Counted from the first letter of the stretch, positions 33,223 to 41,969 are shown. The stretch: DNA of 64,000 nt from Rahnella aceris (GCF_011684115.1 NZ_JAADJV010000001.1:1922001-1986000); one strand, 5' to 3'. Made by a program: numbers and translations. The notes: generated from the sequence alone by a model not told the origin.

Positions 33223-33984
33223 ATGATCCTCCGTTCATTTGAATTAAGCGGCAAAGTCGCAATCGTCACCGGTTGCAATACCGGGCTGGGACAAGGCATG
33301 GCGCTGGGTCTCGCGCAGGCGGGATGCGATATTGTGGGCATTAACGTTTCCGCCCCTGAAGAAACTGAAAAAAAAGTCACCATGTTAGGCCGCCGTTTTC
33401 TCGATCTGAGGGCTGATCTGAGCACCATCACAGGCATTCCTGAGCTGATCGAGAAAGCAGTCGGGGAATTTGGTCATATCGATATTCTGATCAATAACGC
33501 CGGTATTATCCGCCGTGAAGATGCCATCGAATTCAGCGAGAAAAACTGGGATGATGTGATGAATGTGAACAGCAAAACGCTGTTCTTTATGTCTCAGGCC
33601 GTGGCGAAGCAGTTCATCAAACAGGGTAACGGTGGCAAAATTATAAATATTGCCTCTATGCTCTCGTATCAGGGGGGGATCAGGGTGCCTTCCTATACCG
33701 CGTCAAAAAGCGCAGTAATGGGTCTGACCCGACTGATGGCCAATGAATGGGCGAAGCATAACGTCAATGTGAATGCGATTGCGCCGGGGTATATGGCGAC
33801 TAACAATACGGAACAGTTGCGCGCCGATGAAGAACGCAGCAAAGAAATCCTCGACAGAATCCCCGCCGGACGCTGGGGTCTGCCGGAAGATGTCATGGGG
33901 CCGGTAGTCTTTCTGGCATCGAAAGCCTCTGATTACGTTAATGGTTACACCATTGCCGTCGATGGTGGTTGGCTCGCGCGTTAA
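33223..33984 (+). CDS. kduD: 2-dehydro-3-deoxy-D-gluconate 5-dehydrogenase
   Basis: This 253-residue short-chain dehydrogenase reduces 2,5-diketo-3-deoxygluconate to 2-keto-3-deoxygluconate, the step after KduI. It has the nucleotide motif TGCNTGLGQG, NNAG in ILINNAGIIRRED, catalytic SMLSYQGG…YTASKSA and C-terminal VDGGWLAR, as in E. coli KduD. It is probably cotranscribed with kduI under KdgR. Confidence 0.94.
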   Translation: MILRSFELSGKVAIVTGCNTGLGQGMALGLAQAGCDIVGINVSAPEETEKKVTMLGRRFLDLRADLSTITGIPELIEKAVGEFGHIDILINNAGIIRREDAIEFSEKNWDDVMNVNSKTLFFMSQAVAKQFIKQGNGGKIINIASMLSYQGGIRVPSYTASKSAVMGLTRLMANEWAKHNVNVNAIAPGYMATNNTEQLRADEERSKEILDRIPAGRWGLPEDVMGPVVFLASKASDYVNGYTIAVDGGWLAR

Positions 33985-34098
33985 GGGCAGAATAAGTGAC
34001 ACCAGAAAGGCGTATTCTTATACGCTTTTTTGTTTTTTATCAGTCCGTTGACAATTAGTTACAGGGCATCTCTTCCAAGATTGTGACAGTTTCACTTA

Positions 34099-34118
34099 TA
34101 CTGGATAAAATAACAGTT
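34099..34118 (+). promoter_or_regulatory. LexA (SOS) box of ydjM
   Basis: TACTGGATAAAATAACAGTT has the CTG-N10-CAG core with AT-rich spacer and a TACTG left arm. It lies 19 bases before the ydjM start. E. coli ydjM is a known member of the LexA regulon. Confidence 0.82.
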
Positions 34119-34136
34119 ATCCAGTTCGGACGCGTC

Positions 34137-34694
34137 ATGACGGCGGAAGGCCATCTCATTTTCTCAATTGCCTGTGCAGTATTTGCTAAGAAGGCCCAGC
34201 TTTCTCCCGAACTGGCGCATGGTGACTGGTGGCACATCATTCCAGGGTCTTTGCTTACCTGTCTGCTGCCCGATATTGATCACCCCAAATCGGTGCTGGG
34301 CCAGCGTCTCAAATGGTTGTCGGCCCCCATCGCCCGGGCTTTTGGTCACCGTGGATTCACTCACAGTTTGCTGGCGGTGGCTGGAGGGATTTTCCTGCTA
34401 CGCACTCATTTCCCTCATGACTGGGTGATCCCCGCTGATGCTTTCCACGCCATGATTATCGGTTACCTGAGCCATATCCTGGCAGATATGCTGACGCCTG
34501 CAGGAGTGCCGCTGCTCTGGCCTTGTCGATGGCGTTTCCGGCTACCGCTGATTAACAGCCAGAAAGGTAATCAACTCGAGCGCACGCTCTGCCTTATGCT
34601 GGTCGGCCTGACGCTTTTCTGGCCAGACTGGACGCCCATCATTGGTGCAATAAATCCTGACTTTTTTAATCACATCCTGAAATTATTCATCTGA
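34137..34694 (+). CDS. ydjM: SOS-inducible inner-membrane hydrolase-like protein YdjM
   Basis: This 185-residue protein of the YdjM/LexA-regulated metal-dependent hydrolase family (DUF457 type) has several membrane segments. Conserved polar motifs sit in membrane context: GDWWHIIPG, LLPDIDHPKS, FGHRGFTHSLLAV and LSHILADMLTPAGVPLLWP. The histidines and aspartates look like metal ligands. The start at 34137 (MTAEGHL) matches E. coli. A LexA box immediately upstream shows DNA-damage induction. The biochemical function is unknown. Confidence 0.9.
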   Translation: MTAEGHLIFSIACAVFAKKAQLSPELAHGDWWHIIPGSLLTCLLPDIDHPKSVLGQRLKWLSAPIARAFGHRGFTHSLLAVAGGIFLLRTHFPHDWVIPADAFHAMIIGYLSHILADMLTPAGVPLLWPCRWRFRLPLINSQKGNQLERTLCLMLVGLTLFWPDWTPIIGAINPDFFNHILKLFI

Positions 34695-34883
34695 ATAGCA
34701 TGAAATATTGCCGATATGATGAAAATTAATACAAATACCAACAAAAAGTTATAATGAATTCCTTTTGGATATAAATGCTCGGACCCTCAAACTGATATTC
34801 TGCCCCCCAATGCTTTGGGATGGTGCAGTCCTTTTCCGGAAACACCCGTTTCATTTATCAAAATTATAAGTTTGGAGTCTGGT

Positions 34884-36275
34884 ATGAATCTTCCGCTCGT
34901 TCTTAACGTAGTGGTTTTCGTTGCCCTGCTTTTGCTGCTGGCACAAACCCGCCACAAGCAATGGAGCCTGGCAAAAAAAGTTTTACTGGGTCTGGCTATG
35001 GGTGTCGTATTTGGCCTGGCTTTACAGCTGATCTACGGTTCCGATGATCCGGTACTAAAAACCTCAATTACCTGGTTCAATATTGTCGGTAACGGCTACG
35101 TCCAGTTGCTGCAAATGATCGTCATGCCGCTGGTTTTCGTCTCTATTCTGAGCGCGGTAGCGAAACTGCATAACGCGTCATCGCTGGGGAAAATCAGCTT
35201 CCTGACCATCGGTACCCTGCTGTTCACCACACTGATCGCTTCTCTGGTGGGTATCTTCGTGACGGGCCTGTTCGGCCTCACCGCTGACGGCCTGGTACAG
35301 GGTACGCAGGAAACGGCGCGACTGACGGCAATTCAGTCTAACTATGTCGGCAAAGTGGCTGACCTGAGCGTGCCTCAGTTGATCCTTTCCTTTATACCTA
35401 AGAACCCGTTTGCTGATCTGACAGGCGCAAGTCCGACATCAATCATCAGCGTCGTGATCTTCGCAGCCTTCGTTGGTGTAGCCGCCCTGCAACTGGTGAA
35501 AGATGATGCAGAAAAAGGTCCGCGCATTCTGGCCTTTATCGATACCCTGCAGGCATGGGTGATGAAGTTGGTGCGTCTGGTCATGAAACTGACCCCGTAC
35601 GGGGTACTGGCTCTGATGACCAAAGTGGTCGCCGGCTCGAACATTCAGGACATCATTAAACTCGGCAGCTTTGTGGTCGCGTCTTACCTGGGTCTTGGCA
35701 TTATGTTTGTTGTTCACGCGATACTGCTGTCGTTCACCGGTGTTAATCCGGCGAAATTCTTCCGTAAAGTCTGGCCGGTGCTGACTTTTGCCTTCACCAG
35801 CCGTTCAAGTGCCGCGACCATCCCGCTGAGCGTTGAAGCGCAGACACGCCGTCTGGGTATTCCTGAATCTATCGCCAGCTTTGCGGCATCGTTCGGGGCA
35901 ACGATTGGTCAGAACGGCTGTGCAGGTCTGTATCCAACCATGTTGGCCGTCATGGTTGCGCCAACCGTCGGCATCGACCCGTTTGATCCGGTATGGATTG
36001 CAACATTAGTGGGTATTGTTACCCTGAGCTCTGCCGGTGTTGCCGGTGTGGGTGGTGGTGCGACATTTGCAGCCCTGATCGTGTTGCCAGCCATGGGCCT
36101 GCCGGTTACGCTGGTTGCCCTGCTGATTTCTGTTGAGCCGCTGATTGATATGGGCCGTACCGCGCTGAATGTCAGCGGTTCAATGACGGCAGGCACTATC
36201 ACAAGTCAGTTGCTGAAACAGACGGATAAAGCGGTGATGGATGCTGAAGAAACGGCTGAGCTGGCTCACCGTTAA
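34884..36275 (+). CDS. tcyP: L-cystine:proton symporter TcyP (YdjN)
   Basis: This 463-residue transporter of the dicarboxylate/amino acid:cation symporter family is close to E. coli YdjN, a cystine importer. It has multiple membrane helices, the serine-rich hairpin [16 protein letters not shown] near residue 305 and the [14 protein letters not shown] motif near residue 340 that lines the substrate site. The ATG at 34884 (MNLPLVLN) has GGAG upstream and matches the E. coli start; an in-frame ATG at 34815 would add 23 residues. Confidence 0.92.
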   Translation: MNLPLVLNVVVFVALLLLLAQTRHKQWSLAKKVLLGLAMGVVFGLALQLIYGSDDPVLKTSITWFNIVGNGYVQLLQMIVMPLVFVSILSAVAKLHNASSLGKISFLTIGTLLFTTLIASLVGIFVTGLFGLTADGLVQGTQETARLTAIQSNYVGKVADLSVPQLILSFIPKNPFADLTGASPTSIISVVIFAAFVGVAALQLVKDDAEKGPRILAFIDTLQAWVMKLVRLVMKLTPYGVLALMTKVVAGSNIQDIIKLGSFVVASYLGLGIMFVVHAILLSFTGVNPAKFFRKVWPVLTFAFTSRSSAATIPLSVEAQTRRLGIPESIASFAASFGATIGQNGCAGLYPTMLAVMVAPTVGIDPFDPVWIATLVGIVTLSSAGVAGVGGGATFAALIVLPAMGLPVTLVALLISVEPLIDMGRTALNVSGSMTAGTITSQLLKQTDKAVMDAEETAELAHR

Positions 36276-36296
36276 TTTCAGATTGCTGCAAACAAA

Positions 36297-36321
36297 AAAC
36301 CGAAGCCAGTGGCTTCGGTTT
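36297..36321 (+). terminator. tcyP terminator
   Basis: Stem AACCGAAGCC (36298–36307) and GGCTTCGGTT (36311–36320) with a three-base loop, then T and TAATAAG. It lies 22 bases after the stop; the U-tract is weak. Confidence 0.75.
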
Positions 36322-36327
36322 AATAAG

Positions 36328-37152
36328 ATGGTCACCCCCACCCTGTGAGCGGTACGCTGACAGGGTGTTTTTCTTTCTGAAGGGGATCATCATGCAAAAC
36401 GTTACGCTCATCGGTATTGACCTCGGCAAGCATTCGTTCCATGTCCACGCTCAGGATAAAAACGGTAATGCATTGCTACGTAAGAAGTTTTCCCGCAACC
36501 CGTTAACCGCCTTTCTCTCTACTTGTGCCGCTTCTACCGTTGTTATGGAGTCCTGTGCGGGCGCCCATTTTATGGCCCGGCACATCAGCCAGTTCGGGCA
36601 TCAGGTGAAGCTCATCTCTCCTCAGTTTGTCCGACCCTTCGTTAAAAGCAATAAGAACGATTTCATTGATGCCGGGGCTATCTGCGAAGCCGCATCACGA
36701 CCTTCTATGCGCTCGCGCTTTTATGCAACGACCTGAACACAATCAGGGGCGGCTGGCTGACTAGGTGAAGGCCCAGCTCTCGCGGCATCACTCGAACGTA
36801 GTGGCCTGCGGGTTAGCCAACAAACTGGCCCGAATAGCCTGGTCGGTGACAACCCATCGCACAGCTTTTATCCAATAAAAAGAGCCAACAGGGACGAACT
36901 GTTAGCTCTTAGGCATTACGCAGTGACTTTCTGGTTTTGCGACGACCGATTATTGATGACATGAACGGCACAGCGACCTGCGGATGAACCTGACATAAAA
37001 AATGGCTCTTTGAAGCCGTCCGCTTTTTAAGGTTCTGCAGGCGCGGACTTCATCATGGCGCGGGCAACGTAAGGTTGCCCATCAGACGCCGTATAGATTT
37101 AAGCAAGCCCATCATAAATCAAAATCAACGTTGCAAAAACGGGGGTGACCAT
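36328..37152 (+). mobile_element. Decayed IS110/IS1111-type insertion sequence
   Basis: The element is bounded by a 12-bp inverted repeat: ATGGTCACCCCC at 36328–36339 and GGGGGTGACCAT at 37141–37152. It contains the start and end of an IS110-family transposase with the middle missing. IS1111-group members of this family carry subterminal inverted repeats of about this length. The span is 825 bases, shorter than a typical intact copy of about 1.3–1.5 kb, consistent with one internal deletion. A hairpin (36879–36911) and a short stem-loop (37062–37080) lie in the 3' non-coding part. Confidence 0.7.
36392..36878 (+). pseudogene. IS110-family transposase, internally deleted
   Basis: The N-terminal piece (36392–36736) reads MQNVTLIGIDLGKHSFHVHAQ, the start of the RuvC-like DEDD domain, and continues to NKNDFIDAGAICEAASRPSMR, where the frame is lost. 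From about 36750 to 36878 another stretch encodes VKAQLSRHHSNVVACGLANK and LARIAWSVTTHRTAFIQ, the usual C-terminus, with one in-frame stop before it. The catalytic serine domain and most of the coiled coil are gone, so no active transposase can be made. AGGGGAT precedes the ATG. Confidence 0.8.
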
Positions 37153-37178
37153 AGATTTTTATGGTTCTGACTCAGACG

Positions 37179-38384
37179 TTATGACTTCAGCTCCGCACAA
37201 AACGCTGCTATCCGGTCGCAGCCGTCTTGCAAAACTTCCATGCTGGTCGCATACGAAATGCGGAAATACGGACTCATGCCGTAGGCCGCGCCCTGCACGG
37301 TGACGACGTGTTTTTCTTCGATCAGCGCCATCACGAAATCGGCATCGCTATTGATGTGACGCCCGCCTGCGGTGGTTTTCCCGATGCAGCCTTCAATGTT
37401 CACGAACAGATAGAACGCGCCCTGCGGTTTATGACAGCGCAGTTCATGCACGGACGTTAACCGCTCCAGCACGTAATCGCGGCGCTGGCGGTAGATTTCG
37501 GCGCGCTCTTTCAGTAAATCCTGCGGGCCGTTAAGCACCGCGACCGCCGCCGCCTGCGTGAGCGTGGTGACGCCACCGCTGTTTTGCGTGTTCACGTTAC
37601 TCATGGCTTTAATCAGATCTTGCGGACCGCCGCAAAAACCTAAACGCCAGCCGGTCATGGAATAGGCTTTCGACACGCCGTTGACCGTCAGCACGCGATC
37701 GAGCAAACGCGGTTCCACTTCGGCCAGCGTATAAAATGTCACGTCGTCATAAATCAGATGTTCGTAAATGTCATCGGTCAGGATCCACACGCCCGGATGG
37801 CGCAGCATTACCTCACCCATCGCCTGCAATTCCTGGCGGGTTGCCACGGAACCGGTCGGATTGCTCGGGTAATTCAGCAGCAGCCACTTGGTTTTCGGCG
37901 TAATCGCCGCGTCGATGTCCTGCGGATACGGCTTGAAATTGTTCTCCTCCGGGCAGGCCACCGGCACCGGAATACCGCCCGCGAATTTGACGATATCCGC
38001 ATAGCTAATCCACGACGGCGTCGGGATCACCACTTCATCGCCCGGATTAATCGTCGCCAGCATCGCGTTAAAAATAATTTGCTTCGCGCCGCCTGCGGTG
38101 AGGATCTGGCTCACGTCGTAATTCAGGTTGTTATCGCGCTGAAATTTACGCGCAATGGCCGCCCGCAGCGCCGGGGTTCCGTCGGTTGGCGGATAACGGG
38201 TATCACCGCCGAGCGCGGCGGCGTAGGCGGCTTCCGTGGCATGAGGGGGCGTCGGAAAATCCGGTTCACCGGTAGAAAGCGCAATGACGTTCACGCCTGC
38301 GGCTGCGAGGTCACGGGCCTTTTGCGTCATGGCGACGGAGGCAGAAACAGAGACATTTTTTAAGCGATCGGCGATATCAGGCAT
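37179..38384 (-). CDS. Class I/II pyridoxal-phosphate aminotransferase
   Basis: This 401-residue PLP enzyme of the aspartate-aminotransferase I-gamma type shows STGEPDFPTP and PPTDGTPALR near residues 37–72, NYPSNPTG (Asn175) and TDDIYEHLIYDD, which hold the cofactor. The Schiff-base lysine is Lys239 in NGVSKAYSMTGWRLGF, and FRISYATS supplies the substrate-carboxylate arginine. It would move amino groups between an amino acid and a keto acid; the exact substrate is not evident. It is divergent from a Nac-like regulator with 369 bases between, and next to an amino acid transporter cluster, suggesting nitrogen scavenging. Base composition is visibly more GC-rich than in the core genes to the left. 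Confidence 0.85.
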   Translation of the reverse strand: MPDIADRLKNVSVSASVAMTQKARDLAAAGVNVIALSTGEPDFPTPPHATEAAYAAALGGDTRYPPTDGTPALRAAIARKFQRDNNLNYDVSQILTAGGAKQIIFNAMLATINPGDEVVIPTPSWISYADIVKFAGGIPVPVACPEENNFKPYPQDIDAAITPKTKWLLLNYPSNPTGSVATRQELQAMGEVMLRHPGVWILTDDIYEHLIYDDVTFYTLAEVEPRLLDRVLTVNGVSKAYSMTGWRLGFCGGPQDLIKAMSNVNTQNSGGVTTLTQAAAVAVLNGPQDLLKERAEIYRQRRDYVLERLTSVHELRCHKPQGAFYLFVNIEGCIGKTTAGGRHINSDADFVMALIEEKHVVTVQGAAYGMSPYFRISYATSMEVLQDGCDRIAAFCAELKS

Positions 38385-38542
38385 GGTCCTGGGGTTCCAT
38401 TGTTTTTATCGAACGTAAAAAGACGGACAGCGATGAGGCACTTCAGGGGAAAGAGTAATGAGGAACGGACCGCGCCGACCAATAGCGCTTTGTTGTGGTG
38501 ACATAACACAAAACAATGGCTGAACGCGCAAATCAGGCAATT

Positions 38543-38559
38543 TGCACCGGCGCAGTGCA
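38543..38559. promoter_or_regulatory. NtrC-type binding site upstream of the nac-like gene
   Basis: TGCACCGGCGCAGTGCA is a 17-mer of the form GCACY-N5-RGTGC that NtrC binds. Its centre lies about 160 bases upstream of the start predicted from the sigma-54 promoter, a usual enhancer distance. Confidence 0.6.
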
Positions 38560-38687
38560 GGCGGGGATTTTCATTATTCGGGAGGCTGCGCAAAGGCAGA
38601 AAACATCCGGCTATACAGTGAATAAATCGGCGGATAAATCAGAAGGAAAACCGGATATCGGACATAAATCAGCCTGTTAGTGCGTGT

Positions 38688-38703
38688 TGGCACTCATCTT
38701 GCT
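38688..38703 (+). promoter_or_regulatory. Sigma-54 (RpoN) promoter of the nac-like gene
   Basis: TGGCACTCATCTTGCT matches TGGCACR-N4-TTGCW except at one position. The GG (38689–38690) and GC (38701–38702) pairs are exactly ten bases apart, as this sigma factor requires. It lies 51 bases ahead of the GTG start. Transcription of nac in Klebsiella is sigma-54 and NtrC dependent. Confidence 0.7.
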
Positions 38704-38753
38704 TCATACACATTACTTATAACACCACTTGTTTCCGTGATGAGGATGCCATC

Positions 38754-39677
38754 GTGAATCTCCGCCGCCTTAAATATTTTATCAAGATTGTCGATGTGGG
38801 TAGCCTCACTCAGGCCGCAGATATCCTGCACATTGCGCAGCCTGCGCTCAGCCAGCAACTCGCGACGCTGGAAGGCGAAGTGAATCAGCAACTGCTGATC
38901 CGCACCAAACGCGGCGTGACGCCGACTGAAGCGGGCAAGATTTTGTATATCCACGCGCAGGCCATTTTGCGCCAGTGCGATCAGGCCCAGAGCGCGATTG
39001 ACGGCTCGGCGCTGGCGCTTTCGGGCAGCGTTTCTGTCGGGCTTGCGCCGGGCACCGCCGCACAGCAACTGGCATTGCCGCTGATGGAAGAAGTCCACCG
39101 GCAATATCCGGGCATCGTATTGTATTTCAATGAAAACTTCGGCACCACGCTCAGCGAGCTGATCATGAATGGCCGGATGGACATGGCGGTGATTTACGGC
39201 AACCGGGAAATTCACGGATTACGGTTTATGCCGCTGATGAAAGAAGAGTTGTATTTCGTCTGCCCGCACGCGCTGAGCAAACCGCTGAAATCCGTCAGTC
39301 TGGCGCAGGTGGCAAAGTATGACCTGTTCCTGCCGCGCATTTACAACATCATGCGAAAAGTCATCGACGACGCGTTTATCCATGAAGCTGTGACGTACCG
39401 CGTGAAGTGCGAAATCGAATCGCAAACCACCCTCAATGCCGCGCTGGCGGCGGGTTTAGGCTGCACGATCATGCCGGAATCCGCCGCCCGCGCGATGCTC
39501 AAAGCCTCGGATTCGTGGATGGCGAAAATTGATAAACCGAATATTCAGGCGGCGCTGTCATTTTGTATGTCCGACCATCTGCCGCTGTCCCAGCCCGCCG
39601 AAGCGGTCAAAGCGATTTTGCTGTCGCTGATGGCCAGCCGCACGGTGGATAACCGGCCACTGACGCTGGTGGGGTAA
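38754..39677 (+). CDS. nac: LysR regulator of the Nac type (nitrogen assimilation control)
   Basis: This 307-residue LysR protein resembles Nac closely at the N-terminus (MNLRRLKYFIKIVDVGSLTQAADILHIAQPALSQQLATLEGE; TKRGVTPTEAGKILY). It is also similar in the effector domain (SVGLAPGTAA, FLPRIY, EIESQTTLNAALAAGLG, MPESAARAM). Nac links NtrC to sigma-70 genes for alternative nitrogen sources under nitrogen limitation and needs no small effector. Translation begins at GTG with GAGGATG upstream. The sigma-54 promoter and NtrC site support true Nac-like control. It is not in the E. coli nac position, so it could be a relocated nac or a paralogue specific to this island. Confidence 0.75.
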   Translation: MNLRRLKYFIKIVDVGSLTQAADILHIAQPALSQQLATLEGEVNQQLLIRTKRGVTPTEAGKILYIHAQAILRQCDQAQSAIDGSALALSGSVSVGLAPGTAAQQLALPLMEEVHRQYPGIVLYFNENFGTTLSELIMNGRMDMAVIYGNREIHGLRFMPLMKEELYFVCPHALSKPLKSVSLAQVAKYDLFLPRIYNIMRKVIDDAFIHEAVTYRVKCEIESQTTLNAALAAGLGCTIMPESAARAMLKASDSWMAKIDKPNIQAALSFCMSDHLPLSQPAEAVKAILLSLMASRTVDNRPLTLVG

Positions 39678-39752
39678 TAAGCGCACCTTATTACCGCAAA
39701 GCGAAATCCTCTTTCCTGACGTCGGCAGTGACACGATAGAGTGCTTTTACCG

Positions 39753-39768
39753 CCCGCAAAGCGGGTCG
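39753..39768 (+). terminator. Possible terminator after the nac-like gene
   Basis: CCCGC (39753–39757) and GCGGG (39761–39765) with loop AAA, followed by TCGTTTGT. The stem is short and the T-run poor. Confidence 0.35.
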
Positions 39769-39816
39769 TTTGTCGTCGTTATTGCGCGGGGACACTCTCT
39801 CTTCGACGGGAAGGAT

Positions 39817-40257
39817 ATGGAAAAAAAAGCACCAGCACTCAGCGAGTTGCGAGATATCGCACGAAAGATGCGTAAGTCCGGCCTGAGCCAGATTGAACTC
39901 AGCGGAAACGGCTTTCGGGTCAGCATGAAATACGCGCCAGTCTCCCCCGCCATTTTGCCATGCCGCATGCCGGACGAAACGCCTGCGCTTCCCGCGCTGA
40001 CCGCCCCCGACGCGGTGTGTGCACCTTTCCCCGGCATCGTGTTGTTACAGCATCCGCTCAACAAAATTCCGTTCACACAACCGGGTGAAAAAGTCGGGAA
40101 AGATGCGCTGCTCGGGCTGCTGAAAGTCGGCGTGATTTATCTGCCGCTGCGCAGCCCGGTGCAGGGCGTGGTGGCATCCCTGTCCGTGGAAGACGGTGAC
40201 TGCGTGGAATACGGCGCGGAGATTTTCACTTTACGCCGCGAGGAGCTGGCCGCATGA
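39817..40257 (+). CDS. Biotin carboxyl carrier-like protein with altered biotinylation motif
   Basis: This 146-residue protein has the layout of an acetyl-CoA carboxylase carrier subunit: an N-terminal helix (LSELRDIARKMRKSGLSQIEL), a Pro/Ala linker (residues 41–70) and a C-terminal biotinyl-domain fold. The usual MKM around the biotinylated lysine is LKV here (Lys103), so the lysine is kept but both flanking methionines are lost. No biotin carboxylase or carboxyltransferase gene is nearby. It overlaps pxpA by 4 bases (ATGA), so the two are coupled. Carrier proteins occur in some clusters with LamB/YcsF and urea-amidolyase-type enzymes; whether this one is biotinylated is open. Confidence 0.7.
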   Translation: MEKKAPALSELRDIARKMRKSGLSQIELSGNGFRVSMKYAPVSPAILPCRMPDETPALPALTAPDAVCAPFPGIVLLQHPLNKIPFTQPGEKVGKDALLGLLKVGVIYLPLRSPVQGVVASLSVEDGDCVEYGAEIFTLRREELAA

Positions 40258-41036
40258 AATACATCGATTTAAACGCCGATATCGGCGAAGGCTTTGGCGA
40301 TTACACCATCGCCGACGACGCCGCGCTGATGCCGCTGATCACCTCCGCCAACGTGGCCTGCGGGTTTCACGCGGGGGATGCGGTGATTATGGCGAAAACC
40401 GTCGCGCTGGCGAAAAAGTATCAGGTAGATCTCGGCGCGCACGTCGGATTCCCTGATTTGTCCGGGTTTGGCCGCCGCCGGATGCACATCGAACCGGAGG
40501 TGATGGCGCATTACGTCACCTATCAGCTTGGCGCGCTTTCTGCTTTTGCGAAAGCGGCGGATTACCCGCTGACGCACATGAGTTTCCACGGTGCGCTGGG
40601 CAATATGGTGTCCGAAGACGCCCGGCTGGCGCGGGTGTTATTGCAGGCGGTGAAGAATTTCGATGCACAAATGATCATCAGCACGATGCCCGGCAACGCC
40701 GTCGAACGCATGGCGCGGGCGCTGGATTTGCCGGTGATTTGTACGTTTCTCGCCGACCGCGCCTATGAAAGCAACGGCCTGCTGGTCAGCCGGACGAAAC
40801 CGGGCGCGGTTATTCATGACAAAGAGCAGGTACGCGCGCGCATCCGCCAGTTGCTGCGCGAAGGCACGGTGCAAAGCATCGACGGCGTGACGTTGCCGGT
40901 GGATGCGACATCGATTCTGGTTCACGGCGATACGCCGGAATCCCTCGAAATGGTGCATACGCTGCGGGAAATTATTACCGAAATGGACATCGCGCTGATG
41001 CCGCCAGCCCGGCAACGCCGCCTGATGGCAGGGTAA
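40254..41036 (+). CDS. pxpA: LamB/YcsF family protein, 5-oxoprolinase subunit A-like
   Basis: This 260-residue protein has the family signatures YIDLNADIGEGFGDY, SANVACGFHAGDAVIMAKT, GAHVGFPDLSGFGRR and FLADRAYESNGLLVSR. PxpA with PxpB and PxpC hydrolyses 5-oxoproline to glutamate using ATP. It is about 16 residues longer than E. coli PxpA. The usual VKPHG(A/M)LYN is MSFHGALGNM, which drops the lysine-proline pair. No pxpB or pxpC lies nearby, so the substrate and partners may differ. The symbol marks the family only. Confidence 0.75.
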   Translation: MKYIDLNADIGEGFGDYTIADDAALMPLITSANVACGFHAGDAVIMAKTVALAKKYQVDLGAHVGFPDLSGFGRRRMHIEPEVMAHYVTYQLGALSAFAKAADYPLTHMSFHGALGNMVSEDARLARVLLQAVKNFDAQMIISTMPGNAVERMARALDLPVICTFLADRAYESNGLLVSRTKPGAVIHDKEQVRARIRQLLREGTVQSIDGVTLPVDATSILVHGDTPESLEMVHTLREIITEMDIALMPPARQRRLMAG

Positions 41037-41169
41037 AACACGCTGTTATAAGCCCCTCTTATCGCCTCACACGGTTTATGTCTTATACCGTCTGAGAATT
41101 ACTGGATACAGTCAGAAAACACCCACCGGCAGAACATGATGGAGCCGGCGGTTTAACAGGAGAGTCGCA

Positions 41170-41919
41170 ATGCCATTTTCAGATTACAAAACCGCACTGG
41201 TGACCGGCGCATCGGCCGGAATGGGTGAAGCCATTGTCGAACGCCTTTGTCAGGAAGGGATCACCGTTCATGCTGTCGCACGCCGCGCCGATCAGCTGGC
41301 CGCCCTCGCCGCCCGCACCGGTTGTATTCCGCATGCGCTCGACGTCAGCGACCTCGACGCGGTGACGCGCCTGTGCAGCGAGATCAGCGTGGATATTCTG
41401 GTGAACAACGCCGGGGTTTCCCGTCCCGGCTCTATCCTGAGCGCCGATGAAGAATCCGTGGATACGCAGGTGGATGTGAATCTGCGCGCCGTTTTGCATC
41501 TTTGCCGCCTGCTGGTGCCGGGCATGATGGAACGCGATCGCGGCCACGTCATCAACATCACCTCGATTGCCGCGATTTATAACTTCGGCGGCAACTCGAT
41601 TTATCACGCCACCAAAGCCGGGGTTCACGCCCTGTCTCGCCAGCTACGCGTTGACTGCTACGGCAAGCGTGTGCGCATCACTGAAATCTGCCCGGGTCGC
41701 GTGGCGACTGACATTTTCGGCAATGTTTCCGGCGATCACGAAGAAGCCCGCCGCCGTTTCATTGACGGTTTTGAACTGCCCGAAGCCAAAGACATCGCCG
41801 ATTGCGTGGCGTTTGCCGTTTCTGCGCCGATTGCCGTCAACATCGGCAACATCGAAATCACCCCGACGTTGCAGGTTCCCGGTGGCCTTTCCACCATGCG
41901 CCCCGGCGAAGGTCTGTGA
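41170..41919 (+). CDS. Short-chain dehydrogenase/reductase, YdfG-like
   Basis: This 249-residue classical SDR has the dinucleotide motif TGASAGMGEA near residue 13, ILVNNAGVSRPG near residue 78, and the catalytic Ser of NITSIAAIYNFGG with YHATKAG, where Tyr and Lys are in the normal spacing. The arginine near residue 38 (VARRADQL) suggests NADP preference. The closest general type is the 3-hydroxy acid/serine dehydrogenases such as YdfG; the actual substrate is unknown. It follows pxpA after 133 bases and precedes the transporter genes, so all may act in one pathway. AGGAG precedes the ATG. Confidence 0.8.
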   Translation: MPFSDYKTALVTGASAGMGEAIVERLCQEGITVHAVARRADQLAALAARTGCIPHALDVSDLDAVTRLCSEISVDILVNNAGVSRPGSILSADEESVDTQVDVNLRAVLHLCRLLVPGMMERDRGHVINITSIAAIYNFGGNSIYHATKAGVHALSRQLRVDCYGKRVRITEICPGRVATDIFGNVSGDHEEARRRFIDGFELPEAKDIADCVAFAVSAPIAVNIGNIEITPTLQVPGGLSTMRPGEGL

Positions 41920-41969
41920 TCTTTTTCCTATAAACCCACAGTTCAACCATTCAGGAGGGTGAAAATACG

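Larger units (their letters stand above)
38385..38753. other. Divergent control region between the aminotransferase and the nac-like gene
   Basis: 369 bases without a gene. It carries an NtrC-type palindrome and a sigma-54 promoter directed at the regulator. I saw no sigma-54 pair directed at the aminotransferase. Confidence 0.6.

Noticed and set aside
37758..38363. 201-codon open frame antisense to the aminotransferase
   Set aside because: It is an Arg-rich shadow of a GC-rich gene with no family resemblance.
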